Assembly (NCBI GenBank): GCA_008975185.1
Contig: BFAU01000105.1
Coordinates: forward strand, 1-17,994
Direction: 5' to 3'
Length of the DNA stretch: 17,994 nt
Source of the DNA: a bacterium MnTg04
GTDB lineage: Bacteria; Pseudomonadota; Gammaproteobacteria; Steroidobacterales; MnTg04
Within the stretch, counting starts at the first letter, position 1; the number at the start of each line of letters is the position of its first letter. The notes beneath the pieces are model-generated. The model did not search any database and was not told where the DNA came from. It saw only the letters and a program-made list of their open reading frames with translations. Positions 8,204 to 14,569 of this stretch are shown here, piece by piece. A program made the position numbers and the translations under genes.

Positions 8204-8628
8204 CCGGCTTGCGAATCACAATTGGCCTGGTCTTGCTTGCCGGTTGGCCGATGGGGCTGGCCTGGCCGCAGGAATTGCCCGTGGCGGAAGAACTGCCGGC
8301 CTACGAAGGCCCGGTCATGGACGAAGAGGGGGCCGATGGGGAGCGTACCGAGGATGATGTGGACGACATCGACCCGGCGGTCGATACCAGCGCCCGTGTA
8401 TATAACGCTGAAAGCGGTACCTTGACGACGACCATAGTCACGGGTAACGCGGAGTTACCGCGCGTGCTGTATATCGTGCCGTGGAAAAAAGCCAATCCCG
8501 GCGACCTGATGGGTCAACCGGTGAACAGTCTGCTCAACGATGTCCTGCAGCCGATCGACCGTGGGGAATTCCGGCGGCAGCTTCGTTATTTCGATGCATT
8601 GAATCAAAGTGAGGCAAGCGATGAATAG
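8200..8628 (+). CDS. Small exported protein with acidic linker, unknown function
   Basis: No named family is recognised. The 142-residue product has a signal peptide (hydrophobic residues 6-21) and then a strongly acidic low-complexity linker (residues 38-60, with EDDVDDIDP). A compact C-terminal part begins near ARVYNAESGTLTTTIV and includes LPRVLYIVPWKK and a closing FRRQLRYFDAL. The VLYIVPWK block looks constrained and may be the binding surface. It sits between the TPR lipoprotein (ATGA overlap) and the ExbB-type channel gene (46-base gap), so it is probably a periplasmic accessory of the same machine, possibly bridging motor and TPR proteins. That role is inferred from position alone. 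The gene end also overlaps a ten-codon ORF at 8621-8653. Confidence 0.85.
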   Translation: MTGLRITIGLVLLAGWPMGLAWPQELPVAEELPAYEGPVMDEEGADGERTEDDVDDIDPAVDTSARVYNAESGTLTTTIVTGNAELPRVLYIVPWKKANPGDLMGQPVNSLLNDVLQPIDRGEFRRQLRYFDALNQSEASDE

Positions 8629-8674
8629 ATTTATTTCGCTGCTTCCGTGGTGACCACAAAGAGGAGATAGGAAA

Positions 8675-9325
8675 ATGGACGTTTACAGAACTATAGTCGG
8701 GTTCTTCCAGGAGGGCGGGTTTTTCATGTACCCGATCGTCCTGGTAATGGCCCTGGGTGCGGCAATTGCCATTGAACGCTGGGTTTATCTGACCCGTTCG
8801 CGAATGGTAAATCGCCGGGTCTGGAACCAGTTGCAACCATTGCTTAGCAAAGGCAAGTATCAGCAGGCCTACGCGATCTGCAGCAAATCCAAGGCGGCAG
8901 TCAGCAACATCCTGAGTTACGGGCTGGGGCGGATAAAGAACGCCCGCCGGCGGGATGATATCGAAAAAGCGATGGAAGAAAGCCTGATGGAAGAAATGCC
9001 CAGGCTGGAAAAACGCACGCACTACCTCGCGACCTTCGCCAACCTGGCGACGTTGCTGGGGCTGCTTGGCACAATCATCGGTCTGATCAACGCATTCACC
9101 GCCGTTGCGGCCGCCAATCCGGCTGAAAAAGCAGATATGTTGTCGGCCAGTATTTCAGTCGCGATGAATACGACCGCGCTTGGCCTGATGGTCGCGATAC
9201 CGCTGTTGTTTATTCACGCCGTTTTGCAGACCAAGACCACCGAGCTGGTCGATAGCCTGGAAATGGCGACGGTCAAGTTTCTCAACACGGTATCTGAGAG
9301 GCCGGCCGCAGAGTCCGCGTCATGA
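8675..9325 (+). CDS. MotA/TolQ/ExbB-family proton channel subunit
   Basis: This 216-residue inner-membrane protein has the three-helix topology of ExbB/TolQ: TM1 at about residues 18-38 (FMYPIVLVMALGAAIAIERW), a cytoplasmic loop of about 80 residues, TM2 at 119-145 and TM3 at 158-184. The family signatures are clear: GLLGTIIGLINAF at 129-141, and AMNTTALGLMVAIP at 163-176 with the channel-lining Thr residues 166-167. These proteins form a pentamer around ExbD/TolR dimers and convert proton flow into movement of a TonB- or TolA-like partner. Here the partners are the next three genes. The ATG follows GAGGAG at 8661-8666. It corresponds to AglR in the Agl/Glt systems by role, not by shown orthology. 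It is not annotated as TolQ because tolA, tolB and pal are absent. Confidence 0.95.
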   Translation: MDVYRTIVGFFQEGGFFMYPIVLVMALGAAIAIERWVYLTRSRMVNRRVWNQLQPLLSKGKYQQAYAICSKSKAAVSNILSYGLGRIKNARRRDDIEKAMEESLMEEMPRLEKRTHYLATFANLATLLGLLGTIIGLINAFTAVAAANPAEKADMLSASISVAMNTTALGLMVAIPLLFIHAVLQTKTTELVDSLEMATVKFLNTVSERPAAESAS

Positions 9326-9819
9326 ATCGTCGCCGTCACAGGGACCGCCAGCGGGAAACCGCCGAACTCAACATTACCGCCTTCATGAATCTGATGGTGG
9401 TGTTGGTTCCGTTCCTGCTGATTACCGCCGTGTTCTCCCGGATGGCCGTGCTGGAACTCAACCTGCCCGGTGAAAACAGTGAGCCTCCGCAAACAGAGGC
9501 GTCGCTGCAACTGGAGATTATCGTTCGCGATGGCCGGATAGAAGTTGGCGACCGCGACAGTGGGCGGGTTGCTGTTTTTTCGAGCAAAGACGGTGAGTAT
9601 GACCTGGAAGCGTTGGGCGACTATTTGCAACAGGTCAAGGCGCGATATCCGGACAAGCTGGATGCGACCTTGTTGCTCGAACCCGACATTTCTTACGATT
9701 CATTGGTCCAGGTGATGGACACGGTTCGGGTTGTACAGCTGGTGCAGAATGAAAGGTTTGTCCAGGCAGAGCTATTCCCGGATATTTCCATCGGCGACGC
9801 GCCACCGGGAACAAGATAA
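9322..9819 (+). CDS. ExbD/TolR-family protein 1, with Asn in place of the catalytic Asp
   Basis: This is a 165-residue ExbD/TolR-type protein. A basic cytoplasmic N-terminus (RRRHRDRQR) is followed by one TM helix (about residues 19-40, ITAFMNLMVVLVPFLLI) and a periplasmic alpha/beta domain with LEIIVRDGRIEVGD and DATLLLEPDISYDSLVQVMD. In ExbD and TolR the TM helix carries an essential Asp (D25 in E. coli ExbD, in PFIDVMLVLL). The aligned residue here is Asn23, encoded by AAT at 9388-9390. This protein therefore probably cannot carry protons itself and must work with the second ExbD, which keeps Asp. It overlaps the channel gene by ATGA, so the two are made together. It may be a structural or regulatory half of an unequal ExbD pair. 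Confidence 0.93.
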   Translation: MNRRRHRDRQRETAELNITAFMNLMVVLVPFLLITAVFSRMAVLELNLPGENSEPPQTEASLQLEIIVRDGRIEVGDRDSGRVAVFSSKDGEYDLEALGDYLQQVKARYPDKLDATLLLEPDISYDSLVQVMDTVRVVQLVQNERFVQAELFPDISIGDAPPGTR

Positions 9820-9830
9820 AGGAGTCCGAC

Positions 9831-10355
9831 ATGGAAAGGTCGAACAGAGCCAGACGTATGCGCAAACACCACGGGCGCAACCGCACCGTTGCGTTGCAGC
9901 TGGTGTCATTGATGGATATTTTCACCATTTTGGTATTTTTCCTGCTGGTCAATTCCTCAGACGTCCAGGTATTGCCCAATGCGAAAGACATCCAGATGCC
10001 CGAATCCATCGCCGAGCAGAAACCCCGCGAGACTGTGGTCGTGATGGTCACCGAGCACGCCATCCTGGTCCAGGGCAGGCCCGTGGCAACGATCGATGAG
10101 GCCATGAACACGGCTGGACTATTGATCCCGGCGTTACAGGCCGCCCTGATGAATCAGAACGAACGGCTCCTCAGCCAGGACCTAGCCGCGGATATCGCAA
10201 AACGTGAAGTCACGATCATGGGCGACAAGGAAATTCCCTACAGCCTGCTCAAGAAAGTGATGGCGACCTGCACCCAGTCAGACTATGGGCGGATTTCGCT
10301 GGCGGTCATGCAACGGTCGCCGGTAACGCCGGCAGCCGAACCCGCTGCGAGTTAG
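9831..10355 (+). CDS. ExbD/TolR-family protein 2, with the proton-carrying Asp retained
   Basis: The 174-residue product has a basic N-terminus (RRMRKHHGRNR) and a TM helix at about 21-41 with SLMDIFTILVFFLL. Asp29 (GAT at 9915-9917) matches the conserved proton-binding Asp of ExbD/TolR. The periplasmic part contains VVVMVTEHAILVQGRP and GDKEIPYSLLKKVMATC, as expected for the family. It ends with an Ala/Pro-rich tail. GGAG at 9821-9824 lies six bases before the ATG. It should form the active half of the stator with the channel gene at 8675 and the Asn-bearing ExbD at 9322. Two ExbD-like genes beside one channel gene echo AglQ and AglS beside AglR in Myxococcus. Confidence 0.94.
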   Translation: MERSNRARRMRKHHGRNRTVALQLVSLMDIFTILVFFLLVNSSDVQVLPNAKDIQMPESIAEQKPRETVVVMVTEHAILVQGRPVATIDEAMNTAGLLIPALQAALMNQNERLLSQDLAADIAKREVTIMGDKEIPYSLLKKVMATCTQSDYGRISLAVMQRSPVTPAAEPAAS

Positions 10356-10358
10356 GAG
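10354..10358 (+). promoter_or_regulatory. Shine-Dalgarno AGGAG deciding a TTG start
   Basis: AGGAG overlaps the stop codon of the second exbD gene and stands seven bases before TTG 10366. No in-frame ATG or GTG lies near, and the downstream frame keeps a sensible N-terminal cytoplasmic region and TM helix only if translation begins here. Confidence 0.65.
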
Positions 10359-10365
10359 AAGGATT

Positions 10366-11298
10366 TTGGATGCCTATTACAGAATCTACGATTTGCAGTG
10401 GACGCCGGATGCAGGGCAGGAAGCCCGCTTTCGTCGTACAGTGCGAAACACGCTGGCGATCATACTCCTGCTCTCCCTGGTCATGCCGTGGCTGCCGTTG
10501 CCGGAGAGAAGCCCGGATGAGATCCCGGAGATTCCGCAACGCTTTGTCAAGTTGGTGCTGGAACGGAAAGCGCTGCCGCCGCCGCCACCGCCTGTGGTCG
10601 TAAAAAAGGAATCGGAACCGGTTGCCGAGCAGGTGGCCAGGGAACAACCAAAGCCAGTTGAGGTGCCACCGCAGGTGGTTCCGGACCGGATCGAGAAAGT
10701 TCGCGAGCGGGCCAGTAAGGCAGGATTGCTGCCATTCGCCGAGGCATTGGCCGACCTGCGCAGCAACGACGCTGTCGCCAGGGTGGTCAGCAACGGTCAG
10801 CTCAGCCAGGGCAGCGGTATCGCCAAACGTACCGAGCGCGCCGTGATTACCTCCAAAGTAGCCGGTGGCAGTGACGGTATTCGCACATCCGGGTTGTCTC
10901 GCGATACCGGTGGCGGTGGCCTGAGCGGCCGGGATACCACGACCGTCGTATCCACGATTGGTGCGGGTAGCGGCAGAGGCGGAGGCGGGTCCGGCCGCAG
11001 CGGTTCGGCCGGCCGCAGCCTGGAAGAAATTGAAATGGTGTTCGACCGCAACAAGGGAGCGATTTTCGCTCTCTATAACCGGGCGCTACGCAAGGACCCC
11101 TCGTTGCAGGGCAAACTTGTGCTTCGGCTGACCATCAGCCCGGATGGACAGGTGACGTTCTGCGAAGTGGTTTCCAGCGAGTTGGGCGATTCCGAACTTG
11201 AACGCAAGCTGGTCATGCGGGTGAAGATGTTCCGTTTCGATGCGAAAGACGTCCCGGCGTTTACCGCGACCAAACCCATCGATTTCTTCCCTGCGTAG
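10366..11298 (+). CDS. TonB-like energy transducer with AgmX/PglI-type C-terminal domain
   Basis: The 310-residue protein has a short cytoplasmic N-terminus, one TM helix (about residues 28-46, TLAIILLLSLVMPWLPL) and a Pro-rich periplasmic stretch (LPPPPPPVVV at 70-79, then PKPVEVPP). A charged segment and a Gly/Ser-rich flexible region (about 177-217, with GRGGGGSGRSG) follow. The folded C-terminal domain at about 219-310 starts with SLEEIEMVFDRNKGAIFALY and contains LRLTISPDGQVTFCEVVSS. This order matches TonB/TolA-like transducers and the AgmX/PglI C-terminal domain of Myxococcus gliding proteins. It should transmit motor energy from the ExbB/ExbD complex across the periplasm, presumably to the TPR proteins or an outer-membrane partner. 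The start is TTG with a strong Shine-Dalgarno. It lacks the extra N-terminal cytoplasmic domains of Myxococcus AgmX, so a direct link to a motility platform is not implied. Confidence 0.92.
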   Translation: MDAYYRIYDLQWTPDAGQEARFRRTVRNTLAIILLLSLVMPWLPLPERSPDEIPEIPQRFVKLVLERKALPPPPPPVVVKKESEPVAEQVAREQPKPVEVPPQVVPDRIEKVRERASKAGLLPFAEALADLRSNDAVARVVSNGQLSQGSGIAKRTERAVITSKVAGGSDGIRTSGLSRDTGGGGLSGRDTTTVVSTIGAGSGRGGGGSGRSGSAGRSLEEIEMVFDRNKGAIFALYNRALRKDPSLQGKLVLRLTISPDGQVTFCEVVSSELGDSELERKLVMRVKMFRFDAKDVPAFTATKPIDFFPA

Positions 11299-11305
11299 GA
11301 CGAGC

Positions 11306-11938
11306 ATGCCGGTAACTTTCGAAAAAACCTGTTCCCTGCTGACGACGCTTGCAATCGTCGGCCTGGGTACGCTGCCATCGATCGGCGCCGCAGAGGGGCA
11401 AAGACTTGCCGGCACGCTCGAAAACGATGGAACCTTTCTTGCCATCGTCGAAGATGGCGGCAGACAATGGCTGCTCAATATCGGCGACAGGCTGGGGGAA
11501 TGCCGGGTCGGCGAAGTCAGCGCGGCCCTGGTGCGGCTGAAATGCCCGGCCGGCGTTCGCGAACTGCACATCCGCTCGTCGCCGGAACATGGCACGGCAG
11601 ACGACGCGTCAATTGAAGCCACCTTCCTTTCCATTCAAAAGGATATTCTTCATGACCTGATCAGCGACCGGCAGGATTTGGTCAATCAGCTCGATCTTGC
11701 ACCCGAGGTCGATGAGACGGGCGTGATGAGCGGGTGGCGCGTAGTGTCGGTTCGCGCGGGCAGCGAAGTGGAATCGCTGGGCTTGCGAGCCGGTGACCTG
11801 ATTACCGCGGTCAACCATGTGGCCGTCGCAGATAGTATTTTCATGGATGCGCTGCGCTCGATGCCTGAACAGGGCCTGATCAACCTCAGCCTGCAACGGC
11901 AGCAAAAGAAAATAGAGCTGATCTATTCCCTGCAATGA
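11306..11938 (+). CDS. GspC-like membrane-anchored PDZ protein
   Basis: From ATG 11306 the product has 210 residues: an N-terminal hydrophobic anchor or signal (about 10-28), a small beta domain at about 30-92 and a C-terminal PDZ domain at about 136-208 (SGWRVVSVRAGSEVESLGLR, AGDLITAVNHVAVAD). The first domain contains LLNIGDRLGECRVGEVSAALV, which resembles the homology region of type II secretion GspC. GspC couples the inner-membrane platform to the outer-membrane secretin; here there is no gspD or other secretion gene, so it appears recruited to the ExbB/ExbD/AgmX-type machine. The ATG is seven bases after the preceding stop and is preceded by AGGA at 11297-11300. Upstream in-frame starts would run back into the transducer gene and are less likely. 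The function is inferred from domain order and position. Confidence 0.85.
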   Translation: MPVTFEKTCSLLTTLAIVGLGTLPSIGAAEGQRLAGTLENDGTFLAIVEDGGRQWLLNIGDRLGECRVGEVSAALVRLKCPAGVRELHIRSSPEHGTADDASIEATFLSIQKDILHDLISDRQDLVNQLDLAPEVDETGVMSGWRVVSVRAGSEVESLGLRAGDLITAVNHVAVADSIFMDALRSMPEQGLINLSLQRQQKKIELIYSLQ

Positions 11939-11986
11939 TGATGTTGCGGCCGTGTACAATGAGCCATCCCGGGAACGGCAGGCACC

Positions 11987-13111
11987 ATGACGGCAGCGAC
12001 ACGAGACGACAGTCAAAGCAACACCCTGCTTGAAGTCCAAAACCTGCTGGCCGCCGGCCGCCAGGATGCCGCGATCGAGCTTTTGCAGGCGGCGCTGGCG
12101 GACGATCCACGGCAGGCGATCGCTCACCTGTGGCTCGGTGCGTTGTTTTCGCAGCAACGCCGGTCGTTGATGGCAGCCGAGCATTTTCACCTTTGTTTTA
12201 CGCTTAGGCCCGAGCTCGAGAAACTCCCATCCACACCGAATGCACCAGCGCAAATGGTTGAATCGGTACGCCAGGCATTGAGGCTTCTTCGGCAGCATTT
12301 TGTCCGCCTGCACTTGCAGATTCTTTCCGCCCAGGAAGCAGAATCCGGCAAGGAGGCGCTGCAAAGAATCCGCGACTGCATCGATATCCAACACGGCCGG
12401 AAAAAACCGGTATTCGCCGATGAAATGCAAAGACCCGGTGCTGTCTACGTTCCGGGCGTCCCCCCGCAGCCCTGGTTCGAGCGTGAGGAAATCGACGGTA
12501 TCGTCGAGCTGGAAAAATCCGCGGTTCTGGTGCGTGAAGAACTGTTGGCCCTGCTGAATGACGATACGGTGGATTTTTCACCTTATGTGCACCAGGGCCC
12601 TGGCATTCCAGAGGCGATGGAGAATCTGGCCGGGAAATCAGACTGGAGTTCATATCACTTATATAAGGAAGGCGAACGGCAGGAGGAGCATTGCCGGCGT
12701 TGCCCGGAAACAATCGCGGCCGTGGACCGCATGCCGATGCCGACCTGCAAGGGGAACGCCCCCGAAGTATTTTTCTCGATCTTGAAACCCGGGGCACACA
12801 TAAGGCCTCATTATGGCGTCGCAAATACCAAGCTTGCGATTCACCTGGCGTTGATAGTACCCGACGATTGTGCTTTGCGTTGCGGCCCGGAAACCCGTGG
12901 ATGGAGCGAAGGGCAGTGTATTATTTTTGACGACAGCTTCGAGCATGAAGCATGGAACCACGGCGACAGTTTGCGCGCCGTATTGATCCTCGAAGCGTGG
13001 AATCCGTACCTGAGCGATACCGAGAAGACCGCGTTGACGTTGCTGTGCAACGCGATCAGCGACTGGGAGCGGCCGGTGCTGGAAAAATGGCTGGGTGCTA
13101 CAGGCGTTTGA
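11987..13111 (+). CDS. TPR-linked aspartyl/asparaginyl beta-hydroxylase, cytoplasmic
   Basis: This 374-residue protein has no signal peptide. Residues 14-75 form TPR-like helices (LLAAGRQDAAIELLQAALAD). The C-terminal catalytic domain (about 215-342) matches the aspartyl/asparaginyl beta-hydroxylase family of Fe(II)/2-oxoglutarate oxygenases. LKPGAHIRPHYGVAN has the first iron ligand His275, FDDSFEHEAWN has the second, His320, and Arg330 corresponds to the 2-oxoglutarate-binding Arg735 of human AspH. His286 matches human His690, but the human Arg688 position is Ala284. The 2-His facial arrangement without an acidic ligand is normal for this family. The enzyme would hydroxylate Asp or Asn in a protein (or related) substrate using O2. 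It lies 48 bases after the PDZ gene on the same strand, so it may be the last gene of the operon or have its own promoter. Confidence 0.9.
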   Translation: MTAATRDDSQSNTLLEVQNLLAAGRQDAAIELLQAALADDPRQAIAHLWLGALFSQQRRSLMAAEHFHLCFTLRPELEKLPSTPNAPAQMVESVRQALRLLRQHFVRLHLQILSAQEAESGKEALQRIRDCIDIQHGRKKPVFADEMQRPGAVYVPGVPPQPWFEREEIDGIVELEKSAVLVREELLALLNDDTVDFSPYVHQGPGIPEAMENLAGKSDWSSYHLYKEGERQEEHCRRCPETIAAVDRMPMPTCKGNAPEVFFSILKPGAHIRPHYGVANTKLAIHLALIVPDDCALRCGPETRGWSEGQCIIFDDSFEHEAWNHGDSLRAVLILEAWNPYLSDTEKTALTLLCNAISDWERPVLEKWLGATGV

Positions 13112-13117
13112 CGCCAC

Positions 13118-13510
13118 TCAATCCTTGACGCTTTTCTCGCAGGAATAATCGAGGAGCGTCTTGTCCGTCATGCTTTCTTTTTCATCGCTGCAATAGACCG
13201 TAATGTACATCCGGGTGACCGTCCGGCGCGGTGCATAGATCATTACGCCAGATTTCCCCGGTTGAATCGTGGTCCGGCGGGTCCGCCGGTCGGAGCTCGC
13301 CTTGAACTGCGTTTCGCAGTAAATTTTCCGGCCCTCGTAGTTTTCCACGCGCACGAAAGCCTGGTTGTTCATCACGCCAAAGTCGAACACAACCGACATG
13401 TTGTCCAGACAACTGGTGACGGTCACCGGATAATTCGCGACGGCGACCATCGGAATCAACGCTATTATCAAGGCTAGGTAAAAGTTTTTGACAGCTATTT
13501 TGCTTCGCAT
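13118..13510 (-). CDS. Small exported four-cysteine protein, unknown function
   Basis: The 130-residue product has a Sec signal peptide with cleavage near AVA-NYP (after residue 25). The mature part is about 105 residues, beta-rich, with four cysteines (34, 65, 107, 124) likely forming two disulfides in the periplasm. Blocks include FDFGVMNNQAFVRVENYEG and TTIQPGKSGVMIYAPRRT. I recognise no family. It follows the TPR gene on the minus strand after only three bases, so it is the last gene of the tesA-UnbV-TPR operon. It is convergent with the beta-hydroxylase gene, six bases separating the two stops. Codon use and strand coding look natural, and the signal peptide makes a chance ORF unlikely. 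Confidence 0.8.
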   Translation of the reverse strand: MRSKIAVKNFYLALIIALIPMVAVANYPVTVTSCLDNMSVVFDFGVMNNQAFVRVENYEGRKIYCETQFKASSDRRTRRTTIQPGKSGVMIYAPRRTVTRMYITVYCSDEKESMTDKTLLDYSCEKSVKD

Positions 13511-13513
13511 TTT

Positions 13514-14569
13514 TCACCAGGGGGCGGAGTCTTCCTCGCTATCCATTGTCTGCGAAATCCGTTCTCGCAAATCATGCAAGCGCTGGTCGTTCGGTGCAAG
13601 CGTCAGTGCCTGTTCCAGATAGCCATTGGCGCGTTCTGGGTTACCCATGACCAGCGAGGTTGCCGCAAGATTATACAATGCCGCGAGGTTTTGCGGGTCG
13701 ATGTCCAGGGCCAGGCCATAGACGGCCATCGCCCTTCGATGGTCTCCGCCGGCGGCCGCGTTTCTGCCGATGCGAATATAAAAACCAGCTCCCTTCTCGC
13801 GCGCCTTCATCAACTCGATCCAGGGATGGAAACCGGATGGAATCCGGTTGCCGCTTTTTCCCAGATGCGCCGTGGCTTTGCCGCGGTCGCCCAGGTTGCG
13901 GTAAGCCATTGCCAGCCGGTAGTGTAGCTGCGTGGCTTCGGGTTGAATGCGCAAGGCGGCCTGGAAAGCGTTGATCGCATCGCGGTATTGATCCCTGCGC
14001 AACGCGATCGTGCCGAGGCCCGCGATAGCCGCGACCTGGCCGCGTTCCAGGGAAAGCGCGCGGCGGAACGCTTTTTCCGAACCGGGCAAGTCGCCGGCTT
14101 CCAGCAGCACTTCGGCAAGGCGCAGCCAGGTGCCGGCCATTTGCGGCGCTATATTCAGACTCTCCGAGTACAGCCTGGCGGATTGGGCCAACTCACCGAC
14201 TTCCTCGTGGTAAATGGCGAGATAAAAAGGCCATTGGGCGACGTCCGGGTCGAGCATGACGGCGTTTCCATAAGCGGCTTTTGCCGCGGACTGTAATTGC
14301 AGCGCCTGGTAGACCATGCCCAGTTTCCCGTATGCCCGACCCAGCGATATGCCATCCAGCGAGGACTCCTGGTTGTGGAAATAGTCCTGGGCGCGGCGAA
14401 GCTTGGCCTGTGTTTCCGGCTGCAATAGTTCGAGATTCGGCTCGGGTACCGGCAGTAATTGCAAAGCTGTTTCAGTTTGCGCCGGCGAAAAAACCGGCCA
14501 GCAGGCGAGCAGCATGACTGCCGCGATGCGGGTCAACAGCAGGCCGCGAGACTGTATCGGTATGTTCAT
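13514..14569 (-). CDS. Exported TPR protein paired with the UnbV-type protein
   Basis: From the ATG at 14569-14567 the product is 351 residues. An N-terminal export segment (about 11-30) is followed by six or seven TPR units between about residues 78 and 328, such as GTWLRLAEVLLEAGDLPGSE, AALRIQPEATQLHYRLAMAY and ALYNLAATSLVMGNPERA. The signal ends either with SPA-QT (soluble periplasmic) or with LLAC at Cys23 (possible lipoprotein, but Leu at -2 makes the lipobox weak). The start is chosen because its ATGA overlaps the stop of the upstream gene; the longer frame back to 14635 would overlap that gene by 70 bases. TPR proteins often accompany ASPIC/UnbV proteins in Gram-negative genomes, and a scaffold role together with that protein is probable. 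Confidence 0.88.
   Translation of the reverse strand: MNIPIQSRGLLLTRIAAVMLLACWPVFSPAQTETALQLLPVPEPNLELLQPETQAKLRRAQDYFHNQESSLDGISLGRAYGKLGMVYQALQLQSAAKAAYGNAVMLDPDVAQWPFYLAIYHEEVGELAQSARLYSESLNIAPQMAGTWLRLAEVLLEAGDLPGSEKAFRRALSLERGQVAAIAGLGTIALRRDQYRDAINAFQAALRIQPEATQLHYRLAMAYRNLGDRGKATAHLGKSGNRIPSGFHPWIELMKAREKGAGFYIRIGRNAAAGGDHRRAMAVYGLALDIDPQNLAALYNLAATSLVMGNPERANGYLEQALTLAPNDQRLHDLRERISQTMDSEEDSAPW

Noticed and set aside
8675..10355. Assigning the motor genes as tolQ-tolR or exbB-exbD
   Set aside because: No tolA, tolB, pal, ybgC or TonB-dependent receptor gene lies nearby. Two ExbD proteins and an AgmX-type transducer point to a separate class, so no gene symbols were given.
11930..11960. 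Possible promoter before the beta-hydroxylase gene (TACAAT at 11955-11960)
   Set aside because: The -10-like hexamer is good, but no acceptable -35 box stands 16-18 bases upstream; the best match, CTGCAA at 11930, is weak and 19 bases away.
11609..12430. 273-codon minus-strand open frame across the PDZ/hydroxylase junction
   Set aside because: It spans two well-supported plus-strand genes, with no signature, and its apparent length is due to base composition.
13103..13160. Inverted repeats at the convergent junction (GGCGT/ACGCC at 13103-13115; GACGC plus CTCG pairing with CGAG plus GCGTC at 13127-13160) as terminators
   Set aside because: Both stems are short and neither is followed by a T-tract on either strand. 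They could act as weak bidirectional stops, but the evidence is insufficient.
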